Shown piece by piece: positions 50,217-63,514 of a DNA stretch of 64,000 nt; the first letter of the stretch is position 1; the number at the start of each line of letters is the position of its first letter. The stretch covers positions 496,001-560,000 of the forward strand of contig JAJTUP010000015.1 in assembly GCA_021399435.1 (NCBI GenBank), written 5' to 3'. The notes under the pieces are model-generated. The model was not told the DNA's origin. It saw nothing but the letters and a program-made list of their open reading frames with translations, and ran no database searches. The DNA comes from Diaporthe sp. PMI_573. Lineage: Eukaryota > Ascomycota > Sordariomycetes > Diaporthales > Diaporthaceae. The position numbers were made by a program, and so were the translations under genes.

Positions 50217-51923
50217 ATGGCCGACGAGACGAACACGCAGCCGAATAGTGCTTCGAAGGTCCAACATGCCAGGACATCACTGCTTTCAAAAGAAGAACAA
50301 GCAAAACGGCGTCGGCAAAAGCTAGCCAACCGGGACTATGGCCGGGGCAAAGGCGTCGACGTGCGTGGTGTTCGGGACAAGAAGTTGCGCACCAACATGA
50401 AGAAGCAAGAGGAGAAATATCAGAGCGCCATTTCAAAAGCCAAAGATGCGGAGATCCTGCTGGAAAATGCACCAGGATTCCTTGAGCCAGAGCATGAGCT
50501 CGAGCGAACGTATAGGGTCCGCCAGGACGAAATCACAAGCGAGACGGCTGTTGGGACGGCGCAAAAGCGATTCGACCTGAAACTCTGCGACCTTGGACCG
50601 TACCACTGCGAATATACGAGAAATGGCAAGGAGCTGCTGCTGGCGGGTCGCAAGGGCCATGTTGCGACGATGGACTTCCGCGAAGGGAAACTAGGGTGTG
50701 AGCTCCAATTGGGAGAGACGATCAGAGGTGGGTTTCCTCTACGATATCCTCCCAGGTATAAAAGACTAACATTGCCTATTTGTTATGCAGATATACGATG
50801 GCTTCACAACAATCAATATTTCGCCGTCGCGCAAAAGAAATACGTCTATATCTACGACAGGAATGGCGTCGAGCTGCATTGCCTGAAGAAACACGTCGAG
50901 GTGTCTCACATGGAGTTTCTGCCTTACCACATGCTCCTCGCCACGCTTGGGATGTCGAGCAACTTGAAATACCAAGACGTTTCGACGGGACAGCTGGTAT
51001 CCGAAATCCATACAAAAGGCGGCGCCCCTTGCTCCTTCACGCAAAACCCATGGAACGCAATATGTCACATTGGCCACCAGAATGGCACAGTCTCGTTGTG
51101 GTCTCCAAACTCCTCAGAAGCGCTTGTCAAACTCCTCGCGCACAAAGGTCCGGTCCGCTCACTAGCAGTCGACCGGGAAGGGCGGTACATGGTCTCGACG
51201 GGGCAGGATCTGAAGATGTCAGTTTGGGACATACGGATGTTCAAGGAGGTCAACTCTTATTTCACAAGGACTCCCGCATCATCCGTCGCGATATCAGATA
51301 CCGGACTGACCGCAGTGGGCTGGGGGACGAGCACGACGATATGGAAGGGCCTTTTCTCTAAGCACAGATCTGTTCAAGAAAAGGTGCAAAGCCCATACCT
51401 CACCTGGGGTAAAGAGGGCAAGGCTGTGGAGCGAGTGCGGTGGTGTCCATTCGAAGATGTGCTCGGCATTGGCCACGACCAGGGCTTCTCATCAATCCTG
51501 GTTCCCGGCGCCGGCGAGGCCAACTACGACGCTCTCGAGGTCAACCCGTACGAGACGGCCAAGCAGCGGCAAGAGGCCGAGGTCAAGCAGCTGCTTAACA
51601 AGCTGCCGCCAGAGATGATCGCGCTGGACCCCAACTTCATTGGCAACCTGGATTTGCGGTCGGAGAAGCAGCGGCAGGCCGAGAGGGATCTCGACGCGCC
51701 GGCGGTGAACGTCGAGGAGGAGATCAGAAACAAGGCGCGCGGGCGCAACGGCGCCCTCAAGAAGTATATCCGCAAGCAGAGGAAGCGGAATATCATCGAC
51801 GAGAAGAGAGTGCGCGCGGACGAGATCTGGGAGGAGCTGCAGAACAAGAACAAGGCCCAACACGAGCAGCAGAAGGAGGAACTGGGCCCGGCGTTGGGGC
51901 GGTTCGCGAGGAAGGAGAAATGA
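50217..51923 (+). CDS. UTP7: U3 snoRNP / SSU processome protein UTP7
   Basis: Two exons, 50217-50727 and 50791-51923, giving 547 residues. The intron (50728-50790, gtgggt donor, GACTAAC branch site, atgcag) is 63 nt and free of stops, so the frame also runs through it. Splicing restores the conserved DIRWLHNNQYFAVAQKKYVY. The N-terminus is basic (RGKGVDVRGVRDKKLRTNMK). A WD40 propeller (about 140-360) includes FTQNPWNAICHIGHQNGTVS and MVSTGQDLKMSVWDIR. The BING4 C-terminal domain (about 365-445: YLTWGKEGKAVERVRWCPFE, DVLGIGHDQGFSSILVPGAG) is diagnostic. The Lys-rich tail suits nucleolar RNA binding. Utp7 (human WDR46/BING4) acts in 18S rRNA processing. Confidence 0.94.
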   Translation: MADETNTQPNSASKVQHARTSLLSKEEQAKRRRQKLANRDYGRGKGVDVRGVRDKKLRTNMKKQEEKYQSAISKAKDAEILLENAPGFLEPEHELERTYRVRQDEITSETAVGTAQKRFDLKLCDLGPYHCEYTRNGKELLLAGRKGHVATMDFREGKLGCELQLGETIRGGFPLRYPPRYKRLTLPICYADIRWLHNNQYFAVAQKKYVYIYDRNGVELHCLKKHVEVSHMEFLPYHMLLATLGMSSNLKYQDVSTGQLVSEIHTKGGAPCSFTQNPWNAICHIGHQNGTVSLWSPNSSEALVKLLAHKGPVRSLAVDREGRYMVSTGQDLKMSVWDIRMFKEVNSYFTRTPASSVAISDTGLTAVGWGTSTTIWKGLFSKHRSVQEKVQSPYLTWGKEGKAVERVRWCPFEDVLGIGHDQGFSSILVPGAGEANYDALEVNPYETAKQRQEAEVKQLLNKLPPEMIALDPNFIGNLDLRSEKQRQAERDLDAPAVNVEEEIRNKARGRNGALKKYIRKQRKRNIIDEKRVRADEIWEELQNKNKAQHEQQKEELGPALGRFARKEK

Positions 51924-52542
51924 GAGGTTCAGCAGATACCCGACTAGGCAGACGATGGGACTTAATCACTGCCCTTGCCACTAATCCAGATCATTGGGAG
52001 GCACTGTACTCGCACCAGGCTTGCCTACACCACTTTCTGATAATGACTTTTGACGTCTACTCTCTTGCATCATCGCCGGACAACTTGTGCCTGCGCCGAA
52101 TGGGCTCAGTCGCTCGGCTGTAGTTGAAGCATCTGTAATGTTGTGACGCGTGCGCACGCATGGCGAGCGAGCGAAAGGCTTGCTGAAGCCGCTTGGCTGT
52201 CCGCGACCCAAATACTGCGTTTCAACAGGTGGCCACCCAAACCGGTTTGTATGATATTTATTCTCTAGCCCAATGTAATCACGAGATGACATTGGCCCCG
52301 CGAAAACCTAGCTTTCCAGCCGTTCTTGCCCAGGTTCAATGGATATATTCCAAGCCGCCACCATATCGTGTGGGCATCGAGTAGTGATCCGCCATATGTT
52401 GACCCATCTAGCAGACCTTCGGTTACTTTCTTTTGCCAGCCCCTAACTCCGAGCAATGCATATTTTCCCCTGAACAAACCATGGGACAGCCCCCGGCCCC
52501 AACCCATACACAGAGACCCAAACGTCAAACTACCTCCCCACC
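51924..52542. other. Convergent 3' spacer UTP7/PTH2
   Basis: No gene recognised. The minus-strand open frame that runs through 52265-52542 is the 3' flank of PTH2 read in another frame. Confidence 0.55.
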
Positions 52543-53325
52543 CTACAGCAGCTTCAGGTGGCCGGTGACCTGGTCCACGGCGCTCTTGGGGGCGGGCCCC
52601 ACGCCTAGGACGGTCAGGCTGCCCGGGTCGATCTGGGTGCGGCCGGCGTCGGCGATGACCTCGGCGGTGATGCCCAGCGAGCGCGCCTTGGCCATCAGCT
52701 CGTGCATCTCGTCGGCGCTCTTGGTCTGTAGGGCGACCTTGGCCTGGCCGTGGTGCTCCCATCGCTGCAGGAGCCTGGCGGCGGGGCTGCTGGGCCCGGC
52801 CGCGCGCGCCGCCTTGGAGATGGACTTGAAGCAGGCGAGGGTTGCGTGGCCGCACTGCGCTGCGATCTTGCCTGTGGATGGTAGTAGACGGGTTAGCATC
52901 GCCCTGGTTCTCATGGGGAGAGGGAAGTGGCCAATAGATCGGCGCTGACCTTTGGTCATGCCCAGATCTGTCCTGACAACCAGGATCAGCTTGCACTCCT
53001 CCCCTGTGTCCTCGACCGACGGCACAGATCCTGCCTTTGAGCTCTTCTTGCCTGCCTTGCTCTTGTCATTTCCAGTGTAGCGCAGTCCTTGCTTCCGGTC
53101 CGCCTCCTCGCCGTTAGCCCAGTTGGGGGCGTGGTCCATCTGGGTGTCGTCCTCGTCGATGTCGGTCTCGTCGCTGTCGACGGGGTCGTCATAGTTGGCA
53201 CGCGATTGCTTGGCGAATTCAGGGGTGATGATGTAGCCCTGAATACTGTAGATGCCCAACAAGAAGCCGGTGAGGAGGGCGACGACTGACGTGGATATCA
53301 CCACGAGGGTGGTGTCCTCGAGCAT
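52543..53325 (-). CDS. PTH2: Peptidyl-tRNA hydrolase 2, membrane-anchored
   Basis: Two exons, 53325-52950 and 52871-52543, giving 234 residues. The intron (52872-52949, gtcagc donor, GCTAAC branch site, cacag) is 78 nt and has no stop, so the unspliced frame is also open; splicing gives the conserved LGMTKGKIAAQCGHATL. Residues 7-32 (LVVISTSVVALLTGFLLGIY) are an N-terminal anchor, as in Pth2/Bit1 of the mitochondrial outer membrane. An acidic linker of about 70 residues separates it from the PTH2 fold: LILVVRTDLGMTKGK, CGHATLACFK, KVALQTKSADEMHELM, ADAGRTQIDPGSLTVLGVGP, VDQVTGHLKLL. The enzyme frees tRNA from prematurely released peptidyl-tRNA. Confidence 0.93.
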   Translation of the reverse strand: MLEDTTLVVISTSVVALLTGFLLGIYSIQGYIITPEFAKQSRANYDDPVDSDETDIDEDDTQMDHAPNWANGEEADRKQGLRYTGNDKSKAGKKSSKAGSVPSVEDTGEECKLILVVRTDLGMTKGQRRSIGHFPLPMRTRAMLTRLLPSTGKIAAQCGHATLACFKSISKAARAAGPSSPAARLLQRWEHHGQAKVALQTKSADEMHELMAKARSLGITAEVIADAGRTQIDPGSLTVLGVGPAPKSAVDQVTGHLKLL

Positions 53326-54180
53326 GATGGTCGGTGGTAGACCGATTGCAGGTGGGTAAGTCGGTTTATGCGGGATTGCACTGCAGTTCGGCCTCGAATT
53401 GAGGTGGACGAAAAGGATGTCGACTATCTCAAACGCTACTGCAAACAGTATGGTGGAAAGGGTGGTCGGAGCATGGCACTATGGATAGGAGTAGTGACCA
53501 AGATGGGATTTGTCATTGGGGATTTGGGCTGGTCGGATTCAGATGCTCCTTTTTTCCTTGGCTTGGCCAGGTCCCTAGCCTTGCGTCACTGGGGCGATCC
53601 CACAGGGGCCCCCTGCTCAGAGACTGGATGGCAGATCCGGGGGCCCTGAGCACTGCAGGCAAATGCCGAAGTCGTGGCAATGATGGTTGCAAAAACACCG
53701 TGCAGATATTTCCCCACGGAATCACTCTGTGGCCTCACTCCTGCATCGAGATGTCGTCCAGAGGGCTGTGGTTGTTCCATGCATAGATCACACTGAATAA
53801 ATCCAGCGATTGGGTCTGCGCCTCATTGACCAAGCTGCCGGCACTTCGCATGTAGTCCACGGATTGACCTGGGCCTTCGGCATATATTCGTGTGTAACAG
53901 TGAGAGTCCAGAAAAGACCTAACGAATTCTCCTGAACTCGTCAGCCTTGTTCCGCTAATTCAGGACTTCCTGGTTGGTAGATGGCGGCCGGAGTGGCAGC
54001 CCGCCCGGCCTCGTCTGTGGTTTCGGTCGGGGCATCTGTGCGCTTCCGGAGCCGGCGCGGCCCCTCCCGTCTCACGGGCCCGGGCAGTTTCGACTTCAGT
54101 CGTCTTCTTGCGCCGACAGATCAGCCCCGCAATATCAAGTAGTTGAGGAGAGGACGTACCCTTTTGAACCCTCTCTGAAG
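53326..54180. other. Divergent spacer PTH2 / nicotinamide riboside kinase
   Basis: 855 bases with both promoters. No further gene recognised; open frames are short and without family resemblance. Confidence 0.5.
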
Positions 54181-55217
54181 ATGAGCAGCCAGAAGGCAAT
54201 TATCGTGGGTGTGTCCGGCTGCTCCTCGAGCGGCAAGACAACCCTGGCCAGGCTTCTCAGGGACATATTCCCAAACAGCTTCGTGCTGCACGAGGATGAC
54301 TTCTACCGGCCCGAAGAGGAGTGAGTGAAGCCAGCCAGGTGGCCCAAGCCGAAAGGCGCGATCATTGTGCCTGAAACTGACCCTTGATTCGCAGACTGCC
54401 GGTGAAAGACGGCCTCCTGGACTGGGACTGTGCCGAGTCCATCAACATTCCGGACATGGGAAAGGCGCTGTCGCACATCCGCTCGGAGGGAACATTTCCG
54501 GTAAGCAACAACAGCCCCGGCATGGCCTGCGCCCGACGTAGCAGCCACGGCGTGAGCGCCGTGTCTACCCAAGCTACGTCGTCCCCCGACTCCCCGTCCA
54601 AACGGTCATCTTCGCAACGCTTACCAGACCAACGCCCGCCTCCCCCGGAGCAGCCCTTCGTAGACTCCAAGGAAGACCAGAACTCGGTGGGCGAGTGCCC
54701 CGCATCGCCCGCCAAGATAGAAGCCCAGAAGGCAAAGGTGCGCGAGTGGTTACAGCCGGGTAGCCCAGGCCACGGCGTGTTCTTCTCCTCCGACCCCGGC
54801 CGCGGGCCCCTGCGCATGTGCCTCCTGGACGGGTTCCTCCTCTACTCGCCCCCGACACTGTCAGCCGTCATGGGCATGATCGACGTAAAGCTCTTCCTGC
54901 AGGTGTCGCGCGCCAGGGCCACGCAGCGGCGCGAGGCGCGAGACGGCTACGTCACGCTCGAGGGGTTCTGGAAGGACCCGCCCGGCTACGTGGACAGGAT
55001 CGTCTGGCCCAACTACGTCGACGCGCACAGGTGGCTCTTTGCCGGCGGGGACGTCGAGCGCGGGGAGCTGGACTGGGACGTGTTGAGGGATCGGGGCGTG
55101 CTCGCCCAGCATGGTCGGCCTGGGCCTGGGGGAGGAGTGGACCTCGACTTTGAGGAGACGCTGGAGTGGGCTGTGGGGGAGGTCATGACAGCGCTGGAGA
55201 GGTGGCATAAGGGGTGA
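54181..55217 (+). CDS. NRK1: Nicotinamide riboside kinase
   Basis: Preferred structure: exons 54181-54320, 54395-54500 and 54654-55217, giving 269 residues. MSSQKAIIVGVSGCSSSGKT carries the P-loop. FVLHEDDFYRPEEELPVKDG is the substrate lid and catalytic Asp region, and LLDWDCAESINIPDM follows. After the second intron come FVDSKEDQNSVGEC, LLDGFLLYSP, VKLFLQVSRARATQRREARD and VDRIVWPNYVDAH. The enzyme phosphorylates nicotinamide riboside to NMN in NAD salvage. The second intron (54501-54653, gtaagc donor, ggagcag acceptor) is 153 nt with no stop, so the unspliced frame would add 51 Ser/Pro-rich residues. The family usually goes straight from GTFP to VDSKEDQ, which favours splicing. Confidence 0.85.
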
Positions 55218-55662
55218 TCAGATCCCCAAGGGTGACCCGGGTTGCTCTGCCATGGAATATTGCGGAAACGGTTGTGTCCTTCACCCTGCTCGCACCATTC
55301 CGTTGGCATTTCGGAGAATTCATGACAAGTCGCAGGGTAGATCTTTGGGCTAGACTCGTCATAAAATGCAATGGGGTAAACCAAACATGCTGTTCCTGCT
55401 GCTCTTCCTGGCATCTAAAACAGATCAAGTGCTTTGAAATCCCACAAATACAATAGCACGTTGCACAAAGTTGCTAGCATTAATTTATCTCTGTTACTAA
55501 TGTGTGGCATTGTATATATGAGAACCAAGGAGAATACTCTAGACGTGAGTCGACAGCTTTGCTTGTGCTAGATATTCTTAGGAGTAAGAAGTAGCCTCGC
55601 AAACAACCCGCCTCTCTGATGATCATTGTTAGGAAGACCCATTCCTATCAGTTCCTAGCCCT
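55218..55662. other. Convergent 3' spacer
   Basis: AT-rich 3' regions of the kinase and glucoamylase genes; no gene seen. Confidence 0.55.
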
Positions 55663-57946
<2,284 letters not shown>

Positions 57947-58028
57947 GATGGGCTGAACCAAGCTGGAGCTGTTGACAGTCAGGGCGGTGGTGTTGGCCGC
58001 CATGCCACTGGGATGGATATCGTAGGCC

Positions 58029-58036
58029 ATTTATAT
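58029..58036 (-). promoter_or_regulatory. TATA box of the glucoamylase gene
   Basis: ATATAAAT on the minus strand, about 85 bases before the ATG at 57946. Confidence 0.5.
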
Positions 58037-60159
58037 CCCTGGTTCAGATCCTGCCCGGTGGCGTTGACGGTACGGATGTTGACGGCCAAGCAGCAATTAC
58101 ACAGAGTAACTTCACGTGCATAGCGTTTCCAGGGTGGCAGTTTTCCACAAACCAGCATCATGGGAGATTGTCACGAGGCGGCAGCGTCGAAAAAGAAGCA
58201 CCGATGTCGTGCCGGGGGGTTTGCAGGGCTCTTTGCCCCCGGGACGCAGCCGAGAGTTCCTGCATCGAGACGCAAGACCAAAAGAAGCACGGCGACGGGG
58301 TCAGCCTGTCGTGTCGCCAATTACACGGCCGCTGGCACGGCAGCGACGGTTGGGGTTTTCCATTCTTAGACTAGGCCAAGGAGGAGAACTGGGGCGCACA
58401 GGCTAATAGGACAACGGCGGGAGACGAGATGAACTTTCCATGTGATTGTGGGACTCGTCTGAGGCTCCCGCCGCGACTCAGCAAGCAAACCGCCGGTGGA
58501 AACGGAAGCCCAAGGGGCCCCACGCACGGGCTACAGGGTCTAGCTTGTGCCATTGACGTCTATTTTGTGGGGTAGGTGTGATCGAGCTGCCCTCTCCCTC
58601 TGGCGCCTGGGCAGGTGATCATGGAGAACAAGCCGGAGCCACGGGCGATGTCACGGCTTGGGGACTGTCTGACGGCAGGACCAAGTATCGAATCGGCCCG
58701 TCGTGGCATCCGTCTGCGGTCTCAGATGGCGCGATCAGGGCAAGACAGGTCCTCGCGGCTTGGGCTTTGCTGCCGAGCGGTGTGGTGTGTACACACGAAC
58801 TGCATCTTTGCGGATACACACAGACGCGGTGTGCCTGGATACCCGATTCCCCAGATTATCAAACACCAAGCAGACATCAGCCCAGCCCGTCGAGAGCGCG
58901 GGGAAGGATCGTCCGGGCGGGAGCCTTATCCACTTGGACTTCCGGCACTATCACGAAGACGGCAATAATACCGATGACACCGGAAGACTCTGGATCTCAA
59001 AAGAACTTCGCTTCCAGACTCTTCACGCATCATGCACATGGGAGCTCATCACCCTGACCACACCACATCTTGGACCGAGAGCCACGGCGGCAAGACTCCG
59101 GAGAGTATGCATTTTGCGCCGTGTAAAGGGCCGACTCGAGATGGTTTGGGCGTCGCAGAGCATCGAGCAAACTCGACACGTCAGTCACGGAATGTTCGCC
59201 AACCGAGGCTGGTAGGAGGAACCGCGGCCGAGTGAGAGTCCTGGGCAACAGCAAGTCCTTCGAGTGGGCAGACATCCTGCAGGTACACAAACAAAAGAAG
59301 AAGGACAGGACGGCAATGGTGTGCGTGGGCCGTGGGGCGCCAGCAGCAGGTCGAAAGACGGCTGGCGACGGTGAGATGTCTGGATGTGTGAGGACAAGAC
59401 GATCGGACGGTTGCCTACAGAGGTCATACACCGTCGCATGCTTGGAGTACGATGGTCAGTCCCTTGCAATGGACACGGTCCCGCCCTACTGTGCGTTGGC
59501 ACGACTTAGCAGTCTAGGCTGACGATGATCTCGAGACGCCTTGGTGCCGCGATTATTCTCGCTCCATCCACCTCGATAGATGCCACGCCTGTCAGATCGT
59601 CGGCCCGGCGAGGAATTTGGTGCCGCAGATGAATACGTTGCCCATGGGGTAGCTGGTGCGTTGTTCACGCGTACACAGTAGGCTCATCCAGAAGCCCGGT
59701 GACGATGCCGACTGGTCTGGGAACTGAGCTCTGTCAATGGAGATACTGACATGATCTGGAATTTGTTTGTTGTGGTCCCTCCTGCTCTTCCCCAGATGAG
59801 TGGTTGCAGCAATCGATCTTGCACTGCGAGAACCATGCAGGATGCAGCTGGTCGCATGTTTATAACCGCGAGTCGGAGACAAAATCATGAGTCTCGAGAC
59901 AGATCAAACCTGCATCTCATCTTCGACTGCGCGTAGGAGCGCGTCTGCAGCGCGTGCAGCCTGTACAGACGTACTGCATGCGATCCGAACCGGTCATTAC
60001 GTAAGAGTGCACAGACCATCCCTAGAACTTCAAGTCACATCCAAGCCGCCTGGCTTCGTCAACCTTGTCTTGCACTGTGAAGAATATCACACCTGCCCCC
60101 CACCTGAAGGCCCGTCCTTTTCGAAACCTGGCCTTCAGTTGTCCGGCGCCATCGCAAAT
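58037..60159. other. 2.1-kb divergent intergenic region
   Basis: Lies between glucoamylase and SNU66. Short open frames occur on both strands but none has a recognised family or convincing splice structure. The SNU66 frame is open back to 59887, but that part (MSLETDQTCISSSTARRSAS) is not conserved in type and is treated as leader. Confidence 0.5.
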
Positions 60160-62118
60160 ATGGATGCGAATACAATACAGGAGCTGAACGAGGTCCGCAA
60201 GGCGATGGGCCTCAAGCCCTTGCCCGTACCAAATGCGGCCCCGGCCGCGCCCAAACAATCATCCAAGGACGGCACAGAGGAAGTCGCCAGCACCATCGAG
60301 ACTCGCGAGGCTGCTGCGGGTGAAAACTACAGAAAGGTCCTCGAAGCCGAGAAGGCCAAACGGGACCGCGAGGCAAAGATCGCAGCCATCAAGAAAGAGC
60401 GCGACAGAGCCCAACGACTGGCCACTCTGAAGGGACAGGGCCTGGGCGACCTCGACGACGAGGACGATGGAGACGCCAAGTCGTGGCTCAAAAGCATGAA
60501 AAAGAAGCAAAAGAAGATCGCTGAGTCCAGAAGGCAGCAAGAGGATGAAGACGCTGCGGCCACAGCCGCCAGGAAAGCCGCTGACTACTCTTCCAAAGAC
60601 CTCGCCGGTGTCAAAGTTGGGCATGATATGTCGACCCTCCTCGATGGCGATGACCAGATTCTCACGCTCAAGGACAGCACCGTCCTGGGGGAGGACGATG
60701 AGGGAGATGAGCTAGAGAACCTGAGTCTACGGGAGCAGGAAAAGCTCAACGACAAGTTGAATTTGAAGAAGAAGCGGCCTGTGTACGACCCCAACGATAT
60801 TGACGACACGGGCGAGCATAGCATTCTTGCTCAGTACGACGAAGAAATCAATGGTAAAAAGAATAAGACTTTCAACCTGGATGGTAAAGGCACAATCTCG
60901 GATATTGCCGACATTCTCGAAGCCCCAGTCCAGCGGAAGAAAATGCTGCAGAACCTGGATGTCGACATCATGCAAGATGCCCCAGTCTCTGACTATCTCG
61001 ACCCCTCAGAAATCAAGGTCAAGAAGCCCAAGAAGAAGAAGAAGAGTAAATCAACACGCCAACGGGACGATGGCGATGCGTTGTTCCCAGGGGATCAGGT
61101 ACCGGCAGCTGACGAAGCTATGGATATCGATTCTGCGCCGACCACCCGGAAGCGAAAGACCATTGACGACACGTTCGTGGATGATGAAGATCTACAGGCG
61201 TCTCTGTCCATTCAGCGTAGGCAGGCTTTGAAAAAGCAAAAACGGGTTCGTCCAGAGGATCTAGCCAAGCAGCTCAGAGCAGAGGCAGCGCAGGATGCTC
61301 AGAATGACGAAGAAGCGGAGAGTGGAGGTCTTGTTCTTGACGAGACGTCCGAATTTCTGAGCGCCATCAATAAGCCTGAAGCAGATGAGGATTCGAGGCC
61401 GAGGAAGAAGTCCAAATCTAGAGAACCTGTCACGGCAATGGATGATGAGGACCCAGACGAGGAGATGGGCAATGCGCCACAAACCAAGGAGGTGTTTACT
61501 GAGAGGGATGATTCAGCGGCACCGGAAGAACTCGCAACAACCGGTGTTGACGAAGAAAAGTACGTCGCACAAGGGCTGGGTGCAACATTATCACTCCTCA
61601 AAGAGCGCAAGATCATCGATGAAGACAACAGCGGCGCAGAGAAGAACGAGCACTTCCGCCGAAGAGAGCTCTTCCTCGCGGAACAGGCACGATTAATTGC
61701 GCAAGTCGACGAGGACGCCAAGCGGCAGCGCGAGCGAGACCGAGCGAGCGGTCACCTGGACCGCATGAATGCCCGCGACAGAGAAGAGTACGCCCGCAGA
61801 CAGAACGCAGAGCGCGAGTTCAAATTGTCTAACATCAGGGCGCAACTTCTCAAGAAGCACAAGTTCAACGTCGAGCTCAAGTACGTGGACGACCAGGGCC
61901 GTCACCTCAACCAGAAGGAGGCATTCAAGGAGCTGTCGCACCAGTTCCACGGCAAGACCAGCGGCAAGGGAAAGACAGACAAGAAGCTGTCCAAGATCGA
62001 ACAAGAGAAGAGTCGCATTGCCAAGAGCATTTTCGATGCCAGCAGTGAGGCGGGTATTTCGTCTGCGACAGCTCAGCAGACGAAGAAGCGGAAAGAAGCC
62101 GGCGTGCGTCTGGCTTAA
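60160..62118 (+). CDS. SNU66: U4/U6.U5 tri-snRNP protein SNU66 / SART1 family
   Basis: Single exon, 652 residues from MDANTIQELNEVRKAMGLKP, the conserved start of the family. Features in order: charged helix (AEKAKRDREAKIAAIKKERD), GDLDDEDDGDAKSWLKSMKK, AGVKVGHDMSTLLDGDDQIL, TLKDSTVLGEDDEGDELENL, PVYDPNDIDDTGEHSILAQY and TRKRKTIDDTFVDDEDLQAS. Then follow GLVLDETSEFLSAI, YVAQGLGATLSLLKERKIID and the C-terminal FNVELKYVDDQGRHLNQKEA with FKELSHQFHGKTSGKGKTDK. These are the SART-1 family signatures. The protein belongs to the tri-snRNP of the spliceosome. The length and the absence of introns are normal. An upstream in-frame ATG at 59887 would add 91 residues without similarity. Confidence 0.93.
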   Translation: MDANTIQELNEVRKAMGLKPLPVPNAAPAAPKQSSKDGTEEVASTIETREAAAGENYRKVLEAEKAKRDREAKIAAIKKERDRAQRLATLKGQGLGDLDDEDDGDAKSWLKSMKKKQKKIAESRRQQEDEDAAATAARKAADYSSKDLAGVKVGHDMSTLLDGDDQILTLKDSTVLGEDDEGDELENLSLREQEKLNDKLNLKKKRPVYDPNDIDDTGEHSILAQYDEEINGKKNKTFNLDGKGTISDIADILEAPVQRKKMLQNLDVDIMQDAPVSDYLDPSEIKVKKPKKKKKSKSTRQRDDGDALFPGDQVPAADEAMDIDSAPTTRKRKTIDDTFVDDEDLQASLSIQRRQALKKQKRVRPEDLAKQLRAEAAQDAQNDEEAESGGLVLDETSEFLSAINKPEADEDSRPRKKSKSREPVTAMDDEDPDEEMGNAPQTKEVFTERDDSAAPEELATTGVDEEKYVAQGLGATLSLLKERKIIDEDNSGAEKNEHFRRRELFLAEQARLIAQVDEDAKRQRERDRASGHLDRMNARDREEYARRQNAEREFKLSNIRAQLLKKHKFNVELKYVDDQGRHLNQKEAFKELSHQFHGKTSGKGKTDKKLSKIEQEKSRIAKSIFDASSEAGISSATAQQTKKRKEAGVRLA

Positions 62119-62469
62119 TGTTGGGGTGACGACCAGGGCCTTTGTTCACGATTCGAGTACAGTAGACGTTATTTGGAATCAAAAGGTGCATCACCCTACC
62201 TGGAACAATTTTCATTCTTGTGTGCTGACAAACGGCAAGAGTCCTAGCTCAAGGTAAGAAGAACCTGCCTGTGTTGCATACTAATTTAACCACAGCTGGG
62301 TCTGTCGGGTCCAGAGGTACGTGGTGACTCAAGTGACACCTTTTACACGTTGATATGCCGAATTCTCTTTACAAACACATTCGCACTTCAGAGCTCGATG
62401 TAGAAGATTTCAAACCAGGTCTATTTATTCTTCCTATCAGTAAGCCTGCCCCTAGGCAAGCGCTCAGCT
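62119..62469. other. Convergent 3' spacer
   Basis: No independent gene. It may contain a last small exon of the neighbouring minus-strand gene: acceptor-like TAG sites lie at about 62417 and 62405. Confidence 0.45.
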
Positions 62470-62814
62470 TCACTTACCTTCTACGATTCCCTTGACAATG
62501 TCTGCAGCAAGCTCGCCGAATTCCTCGCAGAGGTCCTTCATGTCGTTGCTGCCATAGGTTCCGTCGCTCAAGGGCTTCGGAGTCCAGTCCTTGACCTCCG
62601 TGCTGACGCTCCCGTCGCGGATGTACGGCTGTAGCGATAGTGCACGTCGGTGCTTCTTTACGTCGTACTCGCAAACAGGCCCGCTGTTCATCATTTCGCA
62701 GCTCGTACTGCGCTTGTGCTTGCGCTGGTTATCGCCGGTATACACGCCTTGGGGGCGGGCAAGAACGACCTCGTCTAAATACTTGACAGTCGGCTGCTCG
62801 GTGAGGTTAGCCAT
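62470..62814 (-). CDS. Small protein of unknown function
   Basis: An open frame of 114 residues: MANLTEQPTVKYLDEVVLAR, PQGVYTGDNQRKHKRSTSCE, GPVCEYDVKKHRRALSL, VKDWTPKPLSDGTYGSNDMK and DLCEEFGELAADIVKGIVEG. It is hydrophilic, has no signal peptide or membrane segment, and has four Cys. Codon use looks coding. The frame ends within GAAGGTAAGTGA, a perfect intron donor. The annotated stop may therefore lie inside an intron, with a short last exon starting near 62416 or 62404. Not recognised as a known family. Confidence 0.6.
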   Translation of the reverse strand: MANLTEQPTVKYLDEVVLARPQGVYTGDNQRKHKRSTSCEMMNSGPVCEYDVKKHRRALSLQPYIRDGSVSTEVKDWTPKPLSDGTYGSNDMKDLCEEFGELAADIVKGIVEGK

Positions 62815-63514
62815 CTTTCTTCTCTACTGCTTGCTGCTCCTCACCTTTGGCTATTGGGTTTGGATAGACGAGTGGAGCGTGCAAGAACGGCTTTGTAGGT
62901 CGTAAAGATAAGGTTTTGGGTCCTGAGCCACTGGCTGTGATGAGGATGCAAGAGAAAAGCTGTGATTGAAGATGACTGCTCTTTTTATGTAGGACTTAGG
63001 GGTCGTGTATAATACTATTTTTGTCAAGTTCCGCCTCTTGATCCTTTGAAGAAATAATCATGATCTCCGATTGTTCCTAAAGTCCAACGTTCTCAGCCGG
63101 ACAATCAGTATTGTGTCGGCACTAGCAGAAATACCCCCAGCGGTGCGATGTTCTCAAAGACAAACCTACTCAAGCAATGTTCAGCTGTGGCGTCTCTTTG
63201 TCCACAAGTCTTTCAGGTGCTGATGACATTGTAGAAAAGAAAAAAAAAATGGCTAAGATACGAACAGGCCAAGCCGAACGTCATCCCTACCCAGAGTTCT
63301 GACAAGCTTGGTCTGCTTTAGCTGACTCCTGAACGTGCCAAGAGATTTCATAATATGGCCGTGGAAAACAAATTTCAGAGCAAAGTCAATGCCGCCGAAC
63401 CTAAACCGATAGCATGATCCGATTAAATATGATTAAGTATTAATCTACCTCGCCGGTAAAGAGAAAATACTGTGAGTATACCATATCTCCCATGAATTCA
63501 TCGCAAGTCCTAGC
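62815..63514. other. Spacer between the small gene and tyrosinase
   Basis: 700 bases, AT-rich towards the right, no gene recognised. Confidence 0.5.

Noticed and set aside
52265..52996. 243-codon minus frame overlapping PTH2
   Set aside because: Runs through PTH2 in the wrong frame and into its 3' flank.
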